A DNA stretch of 64,000 nt from positions 308,206 through 372,205 of the forward strand of contig NW_026570346.1 in assembly GCF_019649055.1 (NCBI RefSeq). Reading direction: 5' to 3'. The notes beneath the pieces are model-generated. The model searched no databases and was not told the DNA's origin. It worked only from the letters and a program-made list of their open reading frames with translations. This stretch comes from Paramacrobiotus metropolitanus. Taxonomy: Eukaryota; Tardigrada; Eutardigrada; Parachela; Macrobiotidae. Both the position numbers and the translations under genes were made by a program. Within the stretch, counting starts at the first letter, position 1. The number at the start of each line of letters is the position of its first letter. Positions 1 through 10,429 of this stretch are shown here, piece by piece.

Positions 1-470
1 TCTGGTATCGGGATAGACTTTACCGCGTCCCAAACGATTTCTTCGTTTGGCTTCAAGATGAAGGTGAACTTGGAGTGGAGATAGTCACAACCAAGTAGAA
101 CGTACACGTCCGTTAACGTCGGTTGGACGAAGAACGTGTGGTGGCTCTTGTATCCCTGCAGTGTCACCGGTACGGTGCAGCAGTGAGAGACCACGAAGGC
201 GGTTTGTCCGCCAACACCAAGGATTTTGGTGTTCCGTCCTAATGGCTCCGTTTTGATGCCATTGGCGGTGCAAAACTGCTGGCTGATGAGGGATGTCTCC
301 GCCCCAGTGTCCAGCATAGCGAGCGTGTGGACTGGTCCGATTTGGATTTTGAGTGTCCGTGCTCTAACGGTTTTCTGTTTCCGATTCTCATCGAGGCCAA
401 CTGTCACTTCCCGCATCACCGGTACAATGGGGATTAGCGACACTGGTCTTGGGTCATAAGGAGCATACTT
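1..470 (-). pseudogene. E1 retropepsin-type aspartic protease (partial)
   Basis: Reading leftwards, the frame encodes a DPRPVSLIP block, then LDTGAETSLIS with the catalytic Asp-Thr-Gly near position 310, then a flap-like region and LLGCDYL, the second retropepsin signature. This is the normal layout of a retroviral or Ty3 protease, which cleaves the Gag-Pol polyprotein as a dimer. E3 has the same DPxPVSLIP lead, DTGAETSLIS and LLGFDFL, so the assignment is firm. The last visible residues, SIPIP, match the IPVPEA motif that recurs after the E3 protease. The domain is open over this stretch, but the element upstream is broken and the protein is cut by the window edge. Confidence 0.8.
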
Positions 471-1412
471 AGGTGCTGATAGCACCTGTTGGACGGACTC
501 TTCCTGCGGTGCTACCCGTAGGGTCGAAAACATATTTTTAGTATTCAGGAATGTCCTTGAGCTGTTAATGGTCCGCGTTATTGGTGCGGCTCCGAGGGGT
601 CGTCCACCGGTCTGGCGCCAGCAGGTGCGGGGACTTGACGCCTCAAGAGGTTCGGCGGTCCACTCTTCTGGCGGATCGACCTCACTGTCCGTACTTCCCA
701 CGGACCATCCTTCCGGTGCCCTATCGGAGGAGGTTTCTGACGCCGATCTAGGATACGTCATATTCGTGGTGCGACGTCTCGCTTTCCCACGTGATCGGTT
801 GGCCTTCGAGTTAACCAAGGCTCCGAAAATTGACTTGGTCGCCGGTTAGACTACTGCCGGTCTGGTCTAACTTCTAGAGCCAAATGGTCCAGGTGTGACT
901 TCTACATGTTCTGGCGTGGCCGCACTTCTTGGGTTATGTGGCTTGGTCGCCGGTTGGGCGCCAAACTTGAATCCGCCGGCAGGCCGTTGGGCGGCCGGTT
1001 CCAGATCCACTGCACTTCTAGCGGTTGGGGTTAGTTTAACAACATATGGGTTAGGAGTTATGTCCGGCGGTTTAGGTTCCGGCAATAGGTCAGGTGAGTT
1101 GCCGTTACTCCCTAACCTTAAGCGTTTCCCGCAGTTGGGCTAGCCCGGTGAGAGCCGCTGCCATTGCCGTTGGGCTTCAACTGCTGGTCGGTCAGTGGCG
1201 GTAATGCGGTCCTTTCGTTGGCGGGTGTTTGTATTCCCCGTCATCCATACCAGTCCGCGCCACTTTGCCGGTTTCCGCCACCGTTCCCATTTCCTGAGCC
1301 GGTGGACTGTGCGGCCGCCGTTCCCCCCGTTACCACGTTGTGGTCGGGCTTGTTTGGGTGGCACCAGGCCGAAGCGATTGGGATTCTTTGACCCGGTAGG
1401 GTATCCCTTAGT

Positions 1413-1835
1413 TTACCGCCCTCGCCAATCCAAGTACCAGATCCGGTTAGGATTCTCGGCGTAGGGACGGCCAGCGTAACCACAGCCTTCGGTTTTGTGG
1501 TTTCCCCACAGGCAGTGGTTGCAGGTGATGGTTCCGTCTTTGGACCATCGTACGAACATGCGCTCGGTTCGATCGATGTACATGTCCTCCTGCTTTCGGG
1601 CCTCTTCGGAGTTTAATGCTTGGCGTTGGCCGTTCTGGCCTCCGCTGCCTCCTTGGCCTCGGCGTCCAGAGCCGCTGTTGCTGCCTCCTCGCTTTCCGCT
1701 GAAGCTGGCGTTCTGGCCTCCGGAGTATCCGCCTCTTTGTCCTCCTCCACCGTTTCCCTGGCTATAGCCATAATTGCCTTTTTTTCTGGGCCTGGCCATA
1801 GCCGCCACCACCGCCGTTGGGCGGTGTGGACCCAC
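1413..1835 (-). pseudogene. E1 nucleocapsid: Gly-rich region plus CCHC zinc knuckle
   Basis: A Gly/Ser/Asn/Gln-rich tract of the RNA-binding type is followed by a classical retroviral zinc knuckle, C-x2-C-x4-H-x4-C, with sequence CNHCLWGNHKTEGC near 1486-1527. It should bind genomic RNA during packaging. The frame joins the upstream capsid frame only through a +1 slip at a run of seven A residues near 1790, so a one-base homopolymer gain or a sequencing error is likely. Downstream the frame closes at 1413, and coding resemblance continues in another frame toward 1241. E3 has a homologous knuckle, C-M-Y-G-N-H-Q-T-Q-G-C. Confidence 0.75.
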
Positions 1836-3497
1836 GCTGTGGGGAGCCCAAGTTCATAGCCGCGATAGCGGCGTATGTTGCTTCGACTTTTGCTTGGGTT
1901 AACGTTAATGCCTGGGGAGGATAGTAAGCCGATGTTGGCTGTTGAGGTGCGACTTGGGCAGGTGGCGTTGGTGCGGCCGCCCGGACAACCGGGTATCCTT
2001 GGCCCGCCTTCCCGTCGTATTCGGGTTTGCCTGCCGTGAACTGCCGGATGTAGTCCAGAAATTCTGTCGGAGACTTTGGCAGTCGGATGTCCAAGGCACG
2101 ACGCAGTTCTAGCTCAGTCATGTTCTCTTAAGGAAATGAAGAGCCATAATGTCGTCGAGGTTGGCGCGTGCCTGTAAGGTAAGGATTGCATCATAGTATT
2201 GCTCCGGGGTTTCAGAACCGTGTCGGTAGAAACGGTTCGTGATGTCATTGAGGGCGTTGGCTCTTTGGTTTTCGTCGTCATATCGAGCGGCAAACTTCTG
2301 AGGCCACTCCTCGACGGTGTAGCCATCGCCTTCCTCCCGGTTGCTTTGGCCCATGTACCATTCCTTGACCGGTTTGGACAAGGATCCATAGACTCGGCTC
2401 ATGAAGTCAGGCTTGCTCAAGTCTGAGTCAGGCTTGTTCAAGTCTGATGATTGCTTACAGATCCTTCTGACCTGAGCAATCCATCCCTTGACCATGGTTT
2501 TGTCACCGTCAACGGATGGTATGGCAGTCCAGGCATTGGCCTTTGCATTGGCCTTTGCGTGTGCGTCCACCACCATTTGTATATATATTAGATCATGCAC
2601 TGGTGGGCTGGCCCTTGGCGACGGTGCAGGCGTTATCTGCTGTACCACCACTTGTGGTGGTGGCTGCAGTGCCTGTGGCGCTGGGCCTGGCTGATGTCCC
2701 TGTTGAAGGTTCAGCGGTTGGTTCCGTGGATACTGGACGGCTCCGTTGGATGCCATCCATCCATAAGTTCCATTGGGCAACTGGACTAACATGGGCACAT
2801 TCTAACCCTGGTTTGGCTGAGTCGCCGGTCCAATTGGCGTCGCCGCCGTCGGCGGTGCGCCCGATGGGTTGGGCACGTTCTGACCCACGGGGGCATTCTG
2901 GTCCGACTGTGGTTGGGCTTGACCCGTTGGGGCTGCCGCTGAGATAGGAGGGCCAAATAGGCTTAATTGGCCTACGAGTGGCTGTTGCACCGTTGGTGTG
3001 CCACCTTGGCCTCCCATCTGTCCCTGTATGGCTGATGGCCCGAACATTAGGCTCGGCGGGTTGGTCCGGTTTGGATCCATGCCGCTGGTGTGAGCCTGGC
3101 TTGGGGCCAGATGTGGACTTTGGTTAAAGTCCATGTTCGGGAACAAGGACGGGTACAATGGCCTTGACCCAAAGTAACTGTGGCTCCGTGTCGCCTGGCT
3201 TGGGTCAAAGTATGGCCCGCTTTACACAGACGGTTGAGTCTGCGTTGCGGGCGTCACTATGGTCGCTGGACCAATAGTGGCTGATGTGGTGACCGGGATT
3301 GGTGGAGGCGGCAGCGTTACTGTCGCCGTTGATGATCCTCGGTCCACTGGACTGGGAGGTGACGGTATAGTTGGCCCGGTTGGGGGATGTCCAACTGATG
3401 GTCCCTCCACTACCATATTCACATGGTAATGTTGCTGGTGATACACTGACTGGTGGTAGAACCGTTGGTCCTGCCGCAGAGCCTCGTCGACTTTTTC
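1762..3497 (-). pseudogene. E1 Gag middle: Pro/Gln-rich linker and capsid
   Basis: Continuing in the frame of the coiled-coil ORF, past the TAA at 3498, is a Pro/Thr/Gln-rich linker (about 3446-2802) and then a capsid-like helical domain (2798-2118) with the blocks VKGW, GYTVEEW and EQYYDAILTLQARANLDD. These align with TVKEW and DQYYQAMMRFKAKR in E3. A frameshift near 2130 moves the C-terminal part of capsid to 1762-2121, where ELRRALDIRLPKSPTEF matches ELYKALRIQKCKTPTDV of E3. In-frame stops at 3222 and 2802 also interrupt it. The role is particle assembly by analogy with other Ty3 Gags. It is a pseudogene as it stands. Confidence 0.7.
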
Positions 3498-4610
3498 TTA
3501 TCGACGCTGTGTATCCGAGTCCGGAAAGGTATGGTAGGGCGGTGGTTCTGCGGACATCTCAAAAAGTAAGTTCTCGAGATGTGATTTTTCCGCATCTGAG
3601 CAGGCGTTTTCCGTGCTTAGCCTTTCCAGGTCCTCGTTGAGTTCAGTAATACGTTGGGTGGCCGCCTGGTAATCTTTGACCAGGCCGGCGTTGTTGGCCT
3701 CCAAGGTGATGATCCGGTCATGTTGGCTCTGGATCACCTGTTTGGCTTGGACGAAGGCCTGCCATAATTGGACAAAGTTCTGTTGTCCGATGATGCTATT
3801 TTGCTGGAGCTGGACCCGAATCGTTGATTCGGTCCTGAGCTGGTCTTGAAGAGTTGTGTTCTGCTGCTGGAGTTGCGCAATCTGCGTCTCCTTCTGTTGG
3901 ACTAGCTTGTCCAACTGGCCACCCGATTGGGTTGCCTGCAGCAAAACCTGGTGATTCTCGTACAGGAGATGGTAGCCGTTACCCAGGCGGTCGATTTCGT
4001 CCTGCAGGTTGGCCATGTCGTCGGTGAGACGATCATTGTCCGTCTGTACGCGATCCGTTTCTTTATCAATTTCGTCAATAGTGGCCCTGGCTTGGGCCAG
4101 CTCAGTCCTCGTCGAAGCGAGCAAAAGTTCCAGTCCCGCCACCGCCACTTCTAGGCGGTGGACTTCCTTGTTGAGCTGGTCTCGCTCAGCATCGGGGCAT
4201 GGGGCCAACTTGAGTTTGGTCAACTCAAGTTGGGTCTGGGCCTGTTGGGCCAAGACATCCTGGGCCTCTGCTTCCGCTTTGGACGCAAGGTCTTTGTACT
4301 TGCGAATCTCGTCCTGCATCAGTCGTTCGGATGCGGCCACAAGCTGTTTAGTCAGGTCCCGCACTCTGGTCCGGAGTTGGTCGACTTCTTCAATTTCCTC
4401 GGGCGGGATGGCCTGGATCAGCTTTTGTGGGCTGAATTCGGCGCGGCTCATGTCCCAGGCAGACTGGTTCAAGTCTATCCTGGATCTGGCCCTGTTAGGA
4501 TGGGTCAGGTCCACTATGGGCCCTACGTCCGGTTTGCACTGGCCAGGCGCGCCGGTGACGTCATTGGTTGGCGATGGCGTTGTGTTTGTTGAGCCATCGA
4601 CTTCAAACAT
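3498..4610 (-). CDS. E1 Gag N-terminal coiled-coil protein, 370 aa
   Basis: A clean ATG at 4610 opens a 370-residue frame. Residues about 1-60 are low in complexity and hydrophilic. Residues about 70-350 are a long heptad-repeat coiled coil rich in Leu, Gln, Glu and Arg, with no Pro. The C terminus carries PPPY, a PPxY late-domain-type motif, shortly before the stop. A coiled coil this long at the Gag N terminus is not usual for Ty3 elements, but E2, E3 and E4 all have one. The TAA at 3498 is followed in the same frame by more protein-like sequence, so the original Gag probably continued. The function is inferred to be Gag oligomerisation. Confidence 0.65.
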   Translation of the reverse strand: MFEVDGSTNTTPSPTNDVTGAPGQCKPDVGPIVDLTHPNRARSRIDLNQSAWDMSRAEFSPQKLIQAIPPEEIEEVDQLRTRVRDLTKQLVAASERLMQDEIRKYKDLASKAEAEAQDVLAQQAQTQLELTKLKLAPCPDAERDQLNKEVHRLEVAVAGLELLLASTRTELAQARATIDEIDKETDRVQTDNDRLTDDMANLQDEIDRLGNGYHLLYENHQVLLQATQSGGQLDKLVQQKETQIAQLQQQNTTLQDQLRTESTIRVQLQQNSIIGQQNFVQLWQAFVQAKQVIQSQHDRIITLEANNAGLVKDYQAATQRITELNEDLERLSTENACSDAEKSHLENLLFEMSAEPPPYHTFPDSDTQRR

Positions 4611-4817
4611 AATTGGCGACTGACTCGCGGGCTGTTGGCCCTGGTCATGTGCCTTTGGACCAGCCTTTTGGCCTTAGCCCTTTGACTTGTGTCCACCTTT
4701 GGTCACTGTTGGTGCCTCAGGTTGGATCTGGTTCCGAGCCCGATAAGGTTGGACTTGCTATCACATCCTGGACGATAAGATTGGCCCGGGCCAAGTTTTC
4801 GGCACCGGGTCCACTGT

Positions 4818-5707
4818 TCCAACGGAGAATGCTCATTCCTATGGACAGCGCCAGCCAAATGACTATGCCAAGCCTCGTGCGAAGAACTATGCCACGCGCG
4901 ACCAGCAAGGGCCTTACAGGCTTCGTAGCACCAGGCACACCAGTTCTGACCCGGACGAGCCAAACTCGGCCGGCTCGACGAGTTTGGCCGAGGCCAGAGC
5001 CAGGCGGGACAACCAAATCCTGCCGGCCGACCTGGAAACCAGCGACGAAAGTTTGGACGCGACTCTGGACGAAGCAGTCCTGGAAGCGTCCGAAGGGCTG
5101 CTTGAGACCAACCAGCCTCAAGACAGCCAACCTGGCGCCGATAAGTCGGCCCAGGCCAACAGTGTCCCTCGGGACTTGGCGCACCATCCGGCCATATCTG
5201 GTCCGGGCCAAGTCCAACTTGAGGCGCCAACAGCAGCCACAAGTGAGGCACCGGGTCAATGTTGCTTGTCTTGTCCTCACTTGTGGCTGCTGTTGGCGCC
5301 TCAAGTTGGACTTGGCCCGGACCAGATATGGCCGGATGGTGCGCCAAGTCCCGAGGGACACTGTTGGCCTGGGCCGACTTATCGGCGCCAGGTTGGCTGT
5401 CTTGAGGCTGGTTGGTCTCAAGCAGCCCTTAGGACGCTTCCAGGACTGCTTCGTCCAGAGTCGCGTCCAAACTTTCGTCGCTGGTTTCCAGGTCGGCCGG
5501 CAGGATTTGGTTGTCCCGCCTGGCTCTGGCCTCGGCCGAACTCGTCGAGCCGGCCGAGTTTGGCTCGTCCGGGTCAGAACTGGTGTGCCTGGTGCTACGA
5601 AGCCCGTAAGGCCCCGTTGGTTCGCGCGTGGCATAGTTCTTCGCACGAGGCTTGGCATAGTCATTTGGCTGGCGCTGTCCATAGGAATGAGCATTCTCCG
5701 TTGGAGC
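4818..5707. repeat. Large near-perfect inverted repeat in E1 leader
   Basis: Left arm about 4818-5248 and right arm about 5275-5707 are reverse complements over some 430 bp with few differences, around a 26-bp spacer. Both arms contain the same coding-like text (for example NGENAHSYGQRQP and DLETSDESLDATLDEA). It is open in the plus direction, while the minus-direction copy has a TAA where the other arm has GAA. The leader or N-terminal coding segment seems to have been duplicated head to head. The RNA would form a very long hairpin. Confidence 0.85.
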
Positions 5708-5763
5708 TGCTCATGGCTGGTGTATGCCACAACCTTGGCCAAGGCGCTGTGAGTTTGGCCCAT

Positions 5764-6404
5764 GGTATTGGGACTTGAAAAATTCTTTGGTCTTTAATCT
5801 GGACCGGAACGTTGAATTGGATCGCGGGTCGGTGCTGGTCAGGTGCGCTAGAGCTCAGGTTTAGCGCTAGCTCCCTATGGCCCTATGCTACGTTACTGAC
5901 CGGTGTGACGTCACGTACGAAATGGTCTTGCAATTAGCTCTACGTCACGAGTAGCGTGCCGTGAGCAAAATTCAAAAAATAATATGACTCACTACGAGTC
6001 TTATAGCACGGGGAAGTTTCCCACGTGTTCTGATTAGTCAAAATTTTAACGGCAAGTTACCACTCTGATGTCACGCGACTTTCCGCGAAAAATTTGTGGC
6101 TGGACAAAATGGCGGTTGTTTTCCGCTGAAAATTCGGTAAAAATCAGAAAATTTTCTCAAGAGCCAAAGTTCTTAATTCTAGAAGTACTTTTTACGGAGA
6201 TTCCGAAAATGCTATTTTTAAGCAGATCGGATGAAAGGTTAAAAAGATATTAATTTTTGAAGTTAGGTTCCACGCGAAAACCTCCAATTTTTATGAAAGT
6301 TCCTCGAAAACCTACGACGCCACAGCCAGTCTTACCGGTTTTTGATCGTCCAGACAGTGCTGCTCCGTCGTTCCACTTCACCCTCTTCTACTGTGAGGGC
6401 CGCA
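5764..6404. other. Flank of E1, no gene seen
   Basis: This should hold the 5' LTR and primer site of E1 if they survive. I see no convincing primer-site match and no long ORF, only AT-rich sequence after about 5930. Confidence 0.4.
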
Positions 6405-6620
6405 GCGTACCCGATAGGGCGCTAATTAGGAATCTGGATCGTTCCTGCTCAGTTTTTGAGTCAGGGTGCCAAAGACGCGGGGGGCCTACCTATAGACGCT
6501 CGCCCGTATGAACGCAACCCGGTAGGGCGCTGGGTTTCTCTGGAACGTTCCCGCTCTGTTTTTGAGTCGGGGATCCAAGACGCGGGGGGCCTACTTTTAG
6601 ACGCTCGCCCGTATGTAATC
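6405..6620. repeat. Two tandem copies of a ~105-bp repeat
   Basis: Two adjacent copies share GATAGGGCGCT or GGTAGGGCGCT at the start, a TTTTTGAGTC block, GACGCGGGGGGCCTAC, and end in GACGCTCGCCCGTATG (positions 6495 and 6600, spacing 105). Confidence 0.75.
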
Positions 6621-6994
6621 CGTCGCGCTTCAGGTTTCCAATGAAACCTGTATCAAGGGACAGATGATGGTCGCGGATGGCTGGCATACTTATAGGCAAT
6701 CAGCGTAGTTTGACCAGGAGATAATGCCTTCACTGGGGGATCAGAGGTGTCCAGGAAAGAAAACCGAGCGATACTGCTACCATGTCAGAAGACACAGACG
6801 CAGAGCCAGGAAAATAAGGCAAATAGCCCTTATTGGTAACAATAAAGCAACCACAAACAAACACAGAAAACCAATTCGGTCTAGGCTGTGAAAAGTAGCT
6901 GCCAGCGAGCTCGTGGATTATCGTGACAAGCACAGCGCGCGGCTCTTATGCGCCGCGCTGCAGTGCAAAGGCGATTCAGGTCAGTTGCGTCTTT

Positions 6995-7420
6995 TTGGGT
7001 GGGTTCCGCACGCGCGGCCTTCGGCTACAAAAGGGTTAAAAAGGTGGGTACCGCACGCGTGACCTTCGGTTATCAAAGCCATAAAAAAGTGGGTACCGCA
7101 CGCGTGGCCTTCGGCTACGAAGGCGTAAAAGGGTGGGTTCCGCACGCAGGGCCTTCGGTGACCAAAGGCTCGAAAAGGCGGGTACCGCACACGGGGCCTC
7201 GGCGACCAAAGGCTCGAAAAGGCGGGTACCGCACGCGGGGCCTTCGGTGACCAAAGGCTCAAAAAGGGCGGGTACCGCACGCGTGGCCTCGGTGACCAAA
7301 GGCTCAAAAAAACGTGTACCTTCGGTGACCAAAGGCTCAAAAAAACGGGTACCTTCGGTGACCAAAGGCTCAAAAGGGCGGGTACCGCACGCGGGACTTT
7401 CGGTTACTAAAGGCTTAAAG
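6995..7420. repeat. Minisatellite, ~46-bp unit with internal dyad
   Basis: About nine imperfect units each contain GGTACCGCACGCG, then a near-palindrome CCTTCGGTGACCAAAGG, then CTCAAAA. Some units lack the GCACGCG part and are about 33 bp. ORFs across it on both strands are repeat translations. Related, more diverged units occur at 44.46-44.69 kb and inverted at 45.54-45.62 kb. Confidence 0.8.
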
Positions 7421-7439
7421 ATGGTAATGGTAAGTTAAT

Positions 7440-8110
7440 TAAAGTAATCAGGTTTCTTAAAGAACTAAGGTTTTGAAGCTTTGTAAGGAGCAAAGCTGAA
7501 GCTGGGATCCAGTTTATCAGACGAAGGCTTGCACAGGTGAAATCACTTAGTTTCGGAAACTTTGTGAGAACAAACGCGTAAAAGCACAGGTTTAAGGGGT
7601 TGCAAAAGCTTAAAAGCCGCTAGGCGGGTTCTGGCCAATCAGAACGTTTTGGAGGCGGGAGCGTTCCGGAATCAGATCTCTGCTTTAATATATAGGATAA
7701 CGAGACGGCGTGCTGCAGCTGCGTTACAGCTGAGGCCGTAAAGCATGGAATCGCTCGTAGGCGCTGGGCTACGCCCCCAAGAGTGCAGTAATGCGCCGAT
7801 TGGTCAGCGTGGACAAAGTAAACGCTGAGTAAGCAGCGTAATAACGCGGCACGAATGGCGTGGCCATCTGCGTGCGGGCGACAGAGCAAGCCACAAGAGG
7901 TGTCTACCGCCTCGAGTAAGCAGTCTCTGACACCTGCCTGGCGGTTTGATTGTCTCGTTTCGCTGCCTTTGGTCGAATCCGTCATTCGGTTGAGAGGAAA
8001 TCCATATTTCCGTCTGGTCAAGCCGCTCAGTTGCCATCCTTTCACCCGCTTCACGGAGACGACCTTATCAACCGGCGCTTATTTAAGCTGCACAGGGGCA
8101 CCCCGGCCAC
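7440..8110. other. Intergenic, no gene recognised
   Basis: ORFs exist on both strands here, but none shows a recognisable domain, biased composition or splice context. I regard them as chance frames in GC-moderate DNA next to E4. Confidence 0.35.
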
Positions 8111-9560
8111 CCGGCGCTAAAAACCGCTGCATAAGCGCAAGCATGCCGCCCGGCGTCGTCTTTGTCCATCCCGCGCCATTTATGTCCTGCGGTTATGTAG
8201 AGGTCGTCGGTCGAGTAAGCCGCCTGCAGTTACTGGACGTTCAGGTATTTTGTGACCATTTATCGGCTGCCGAACGTCTGTCTGGGCATCTGGACGGACA
8301 CCATCTGGCCGCTCAACTGTCCTTGCTGCACCGGAGCACATATTGGTCCGAACTGGTACATCAACGGCTGCTGGTCATCCGGCTGCTGCAGATATGACTT
8401 CTGGGCTGCCTGGAACGCCGGTGGCGCTATCGCCATCGTCCGGTATACAGGAGCGCTTAATTGCTCAGGCTGCAGTATCGGCTGCTGTTGCTTTTAAAGA
8501 GGGGAACCCGTGCATCCAGGCTGCACCATTGGCGGCGGATGCTGAGTCGAAGACGGCAGCAGCTAGCACATTGGGGGCATTCTCTGATGGTTTCCGCCAG
8601 GATCCCAAAAGCAACCACCACGGTTATTCCAGTTGCCGACTTGATTACTCGATTTGCTAACGTTCTGTCAAATCCGATCAGCATCGGCCCGGCCGCTCAG
8701 CTTCTCTTTCCGGTCGTACCGTTGGTCTCAGTCGGCATCGACCTGATCATCCCGTCGACCAGGGCGCTTCGCGTTCCAGCGATTCTCGCCGGTACAGCTG
8801 TCCGGCATGATGCAATACTGGAGGATCAAATCTGGACAGCCGGTCGGCCGGATGCATCAGCAGGCCGTATTGCACACGGGCTTAGTGGACAGCAACCCGA
8901 CTAAGTCGGAGCGCAGCTTCGGCTTTGACGGTTCATGCGATGAACTCGGTTGACTCGACCAGAGATTTTTCAAGCTTTTCTTTGAACGCGCCCCTTCTTT
9001 CGTTGCCGTCCGAAGCTTTCGCTGTAGGATCTCTAACGCTTCGGTTCTGTTGCTGCACCCCTGCCTGAGGTAGACCCACTCGTTCGCGAAAGTGTCCACC
9101 CGTTTTTGGAGTCGGTTGGTAACTTCTGCCATGTCCGCATTCTCCGTTTTCAGGGTGTTGATAGTCGCATCCTTTTCCGCCAAGCTTGCCTTCTTCCAGT
9201 CGATTTTGTTCCGGGCGGCTGCTAACTGGACTCCCAGATGGGCCGCTTGTCCGTTTATCGTGCCATCGGTGACCTGTTCCGGCGGCCCGCTAAGTTTCTG
9301 GAGCTGCTGTCCTACCGGCGTCTAAAATACGGGTTCGTTCGGGTCGAGTTCTGACCGCCTTCGGTGTCGATTCCGGGCTGCAGTCCACTAGAGACACTGG
9401 AACAATTCCGGCTCGAACAGTGCCGACCGGCGACGGTATGGTCGACTCGCCCGTCAAGCGGTCGACTGAGCTCTCGGTTGAACTCTGCCGAGTGACCGTT
9501 GGTGTAATCTGGTCCGCTCCATCCGGGCCGGGTGATGTGGCAGCCGTGCCGAGTTAAGAT
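8110..9560 (-). mobile_element. E4: remnant of another coiled-coil Gag element
   Basis: Minus-strand reading gives a Ser/Thr/Pro-rich segment (about 9555-9310), a coiled coil (about 9318-8940), and a Pro/Gln-rich linker (about 8470-8265), in that order and with frameshifts between them. This is the order of E1 Gag, but the protein sequence has diverged. Capsid, nucleocapsid, protease and pol are not found, so the copy appears truncated near 8.1 kb. Confidence 0.6.
8857..9318 (-). pseudogene. E4 coiled-coil Gag fragment
   Basis: A frame of about 150 residues opens after a stop near 9320. Its first third is Gln/Gly-rich. The middle has strong heptad periodicity, with blocks such as AEKDATINTLKTENADMAEV and LQRKLRTATKE. 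The tail is basic and Ser/Pro-rich before the stop at 8857. Length and composition match the central part of the Gag coiled coils of E1 and E3, although no specific residues align convincingly. It is bounded on both sides by frameshifts into other Gag-like text, so it is a fragment of a longer protein. Confidence 0.6.
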
Positions 9561-9689
9561 CCACCCACTGCGGTTTCCGCTATTCGTTTTCCGGGTTGTG
9601 GGTTCACTGGCTCGCTTGGTCCGCAGTGCCCACCGGGACGCCCGGTTTACCGAGCGGGCGTGTGTGATGCTCGATAAGGTTAATTGGGC

Positions 9690-9860
9690 CCAAGTTCAAA
9701 CTCTGACTCTGATTCTGACCACTCAAACTCTGACTCTGACTGCTCAAAGTCTGACTCTGACTACCCAAAGTCTGACTCTGACCGCCCATACTCTGACTCT
9801 GACTACCCAAACTCTGACTCTGACGACTCAGGGTCTGACTCTGACCGGAACTACTATTTA
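9690..9860 (+). repeat. TCTGACTCTGAC-type tandem repeat, left arm
   Basis: Units of about 21 bp combine CTGACTCTGACT with CCCAAA or CTCAAA. They read as Ser-Asp repeats in one frame. The same repeat is present in opposite orientation at 10.18-10.34 kb. Confidence 0.8.
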
Positions 9861-9894
9861 ACCACTGAAACTCTGATTCAACCGAGAAAAAACA

Positions 9895-10075
9895 GGTTCT
9901 AAGGTTTGTTAAGTTATTCTGAGGTTCCTAGGTTATTGTGAGATAGTACTTATGTTTCTCAGGTTTCTAAGGTCATTCTAAGCTTAGATTTTTTAGGTTT
10001 TTATGGTTTCTTACGTTCCTTAGGTTTCTTAGGTTCCTTAGGTTTCTCAGGTTTCTTAGGTTCCTCAGAAAACTT
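9895..10075. repeat. Degenerate 9-bp TTAGGTTTC/TTAGGTTCC array
   Basis: GGTTTCTTA and GGTTCCTTA recur, becoming regular between about 10015 and 10070. The same 9-mer forms a cleaner array at 31.81-31.92 kb. Confidence 0.75.
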
Positions 10076-10179
10076 AAATGACATAAGAGACCTTCGTCAC
10101 CTCGGTATACCCCAATAAAATGAGAGACCCAGTGTAAACCCAAGAAACCTAAGATCATATTTTGATTGTTGGACAGTTT

Positions 10180-10345
10180 TAGTGGTCAGAGTATAGCGGT
10201 CAGAGTTAGAAGTTGGCCAGTCAAAGTCAGAGTCAGACTTTGGCTAGTCAGAGTCAGAGTCAGACTTTGAGCAGTCAGAGTTTGAGTAGTCAGAGTCAGA
10301 GTTTGAGCAGTCAGAGTCTGAGTCAGAATCAGAGCTTTTGCGCGG
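10180..10345 (-). repeat. TCTGACTCTGAC-type tandem repeat, right arm (inverted)
   Basis: This is the reverse complement of the 9690-9860 repeat, seen here as GGTCAGAGTCAGAGT units. The two arms enclose the 9-bp array. Confidence 0.8.
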
Positions 10346-10429
10346 GCCCAGTGTGCGGGAGGACACTCGTCTTCGTGTAACATATTGTGGCGCGTGACTA
10401 CTGTCTAACAGAATTCCCGAAAATCCGCT

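Larger units (their letters stand above)
1..5763 (-). mobile_element. E1: decayed Ty3-type retroelement with coiled-coil Gag
   Basis: On the minus strand the order is leader with a large inverted repeat, coiled-coil Gag, Pro/Gln-rich linker, capsid, CCHC nucleocapsid and aspartic protease, and the protease runs off the window at base 1. RT, RNase H and integrase would lie outside. The Gag frame from 4610 to about 2118 is kept apart from in-frame stops at 3498 (TAA), 3222 (TAA) and 2802 (TAG). Frameshifts follow near 2130, 1790 and 1440. Bases about 460-1412 hold a Gly/Asn-rich and then unrecognised linker in mixed frames. Capsid, nucleocapsid and protease all align by eye with E3 (55-63 kb), so the two belong to one lineage. 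No LTR or primer site was identified at the right end. Confidence 0.8.

Noticed and set aside
3600-4800. TTGGnC words dense in E1, like the E3 word
   Set aside because: Most come from Gln codons after C-ending codons on the minus strand, and the word is loose. I could not show that it crosses codon phases.
4613-5778. Long ORFs on both strands across the E1 leader
   Set aside because: They are the two arms of one inverted repeat read twice. The frames in full do not correspond to one protein.
7036-7438. Repetitive 100-130-codon ORFs on both strands
   Set aside because: Translations of the minisatellite, whose unit happens to lack stops.
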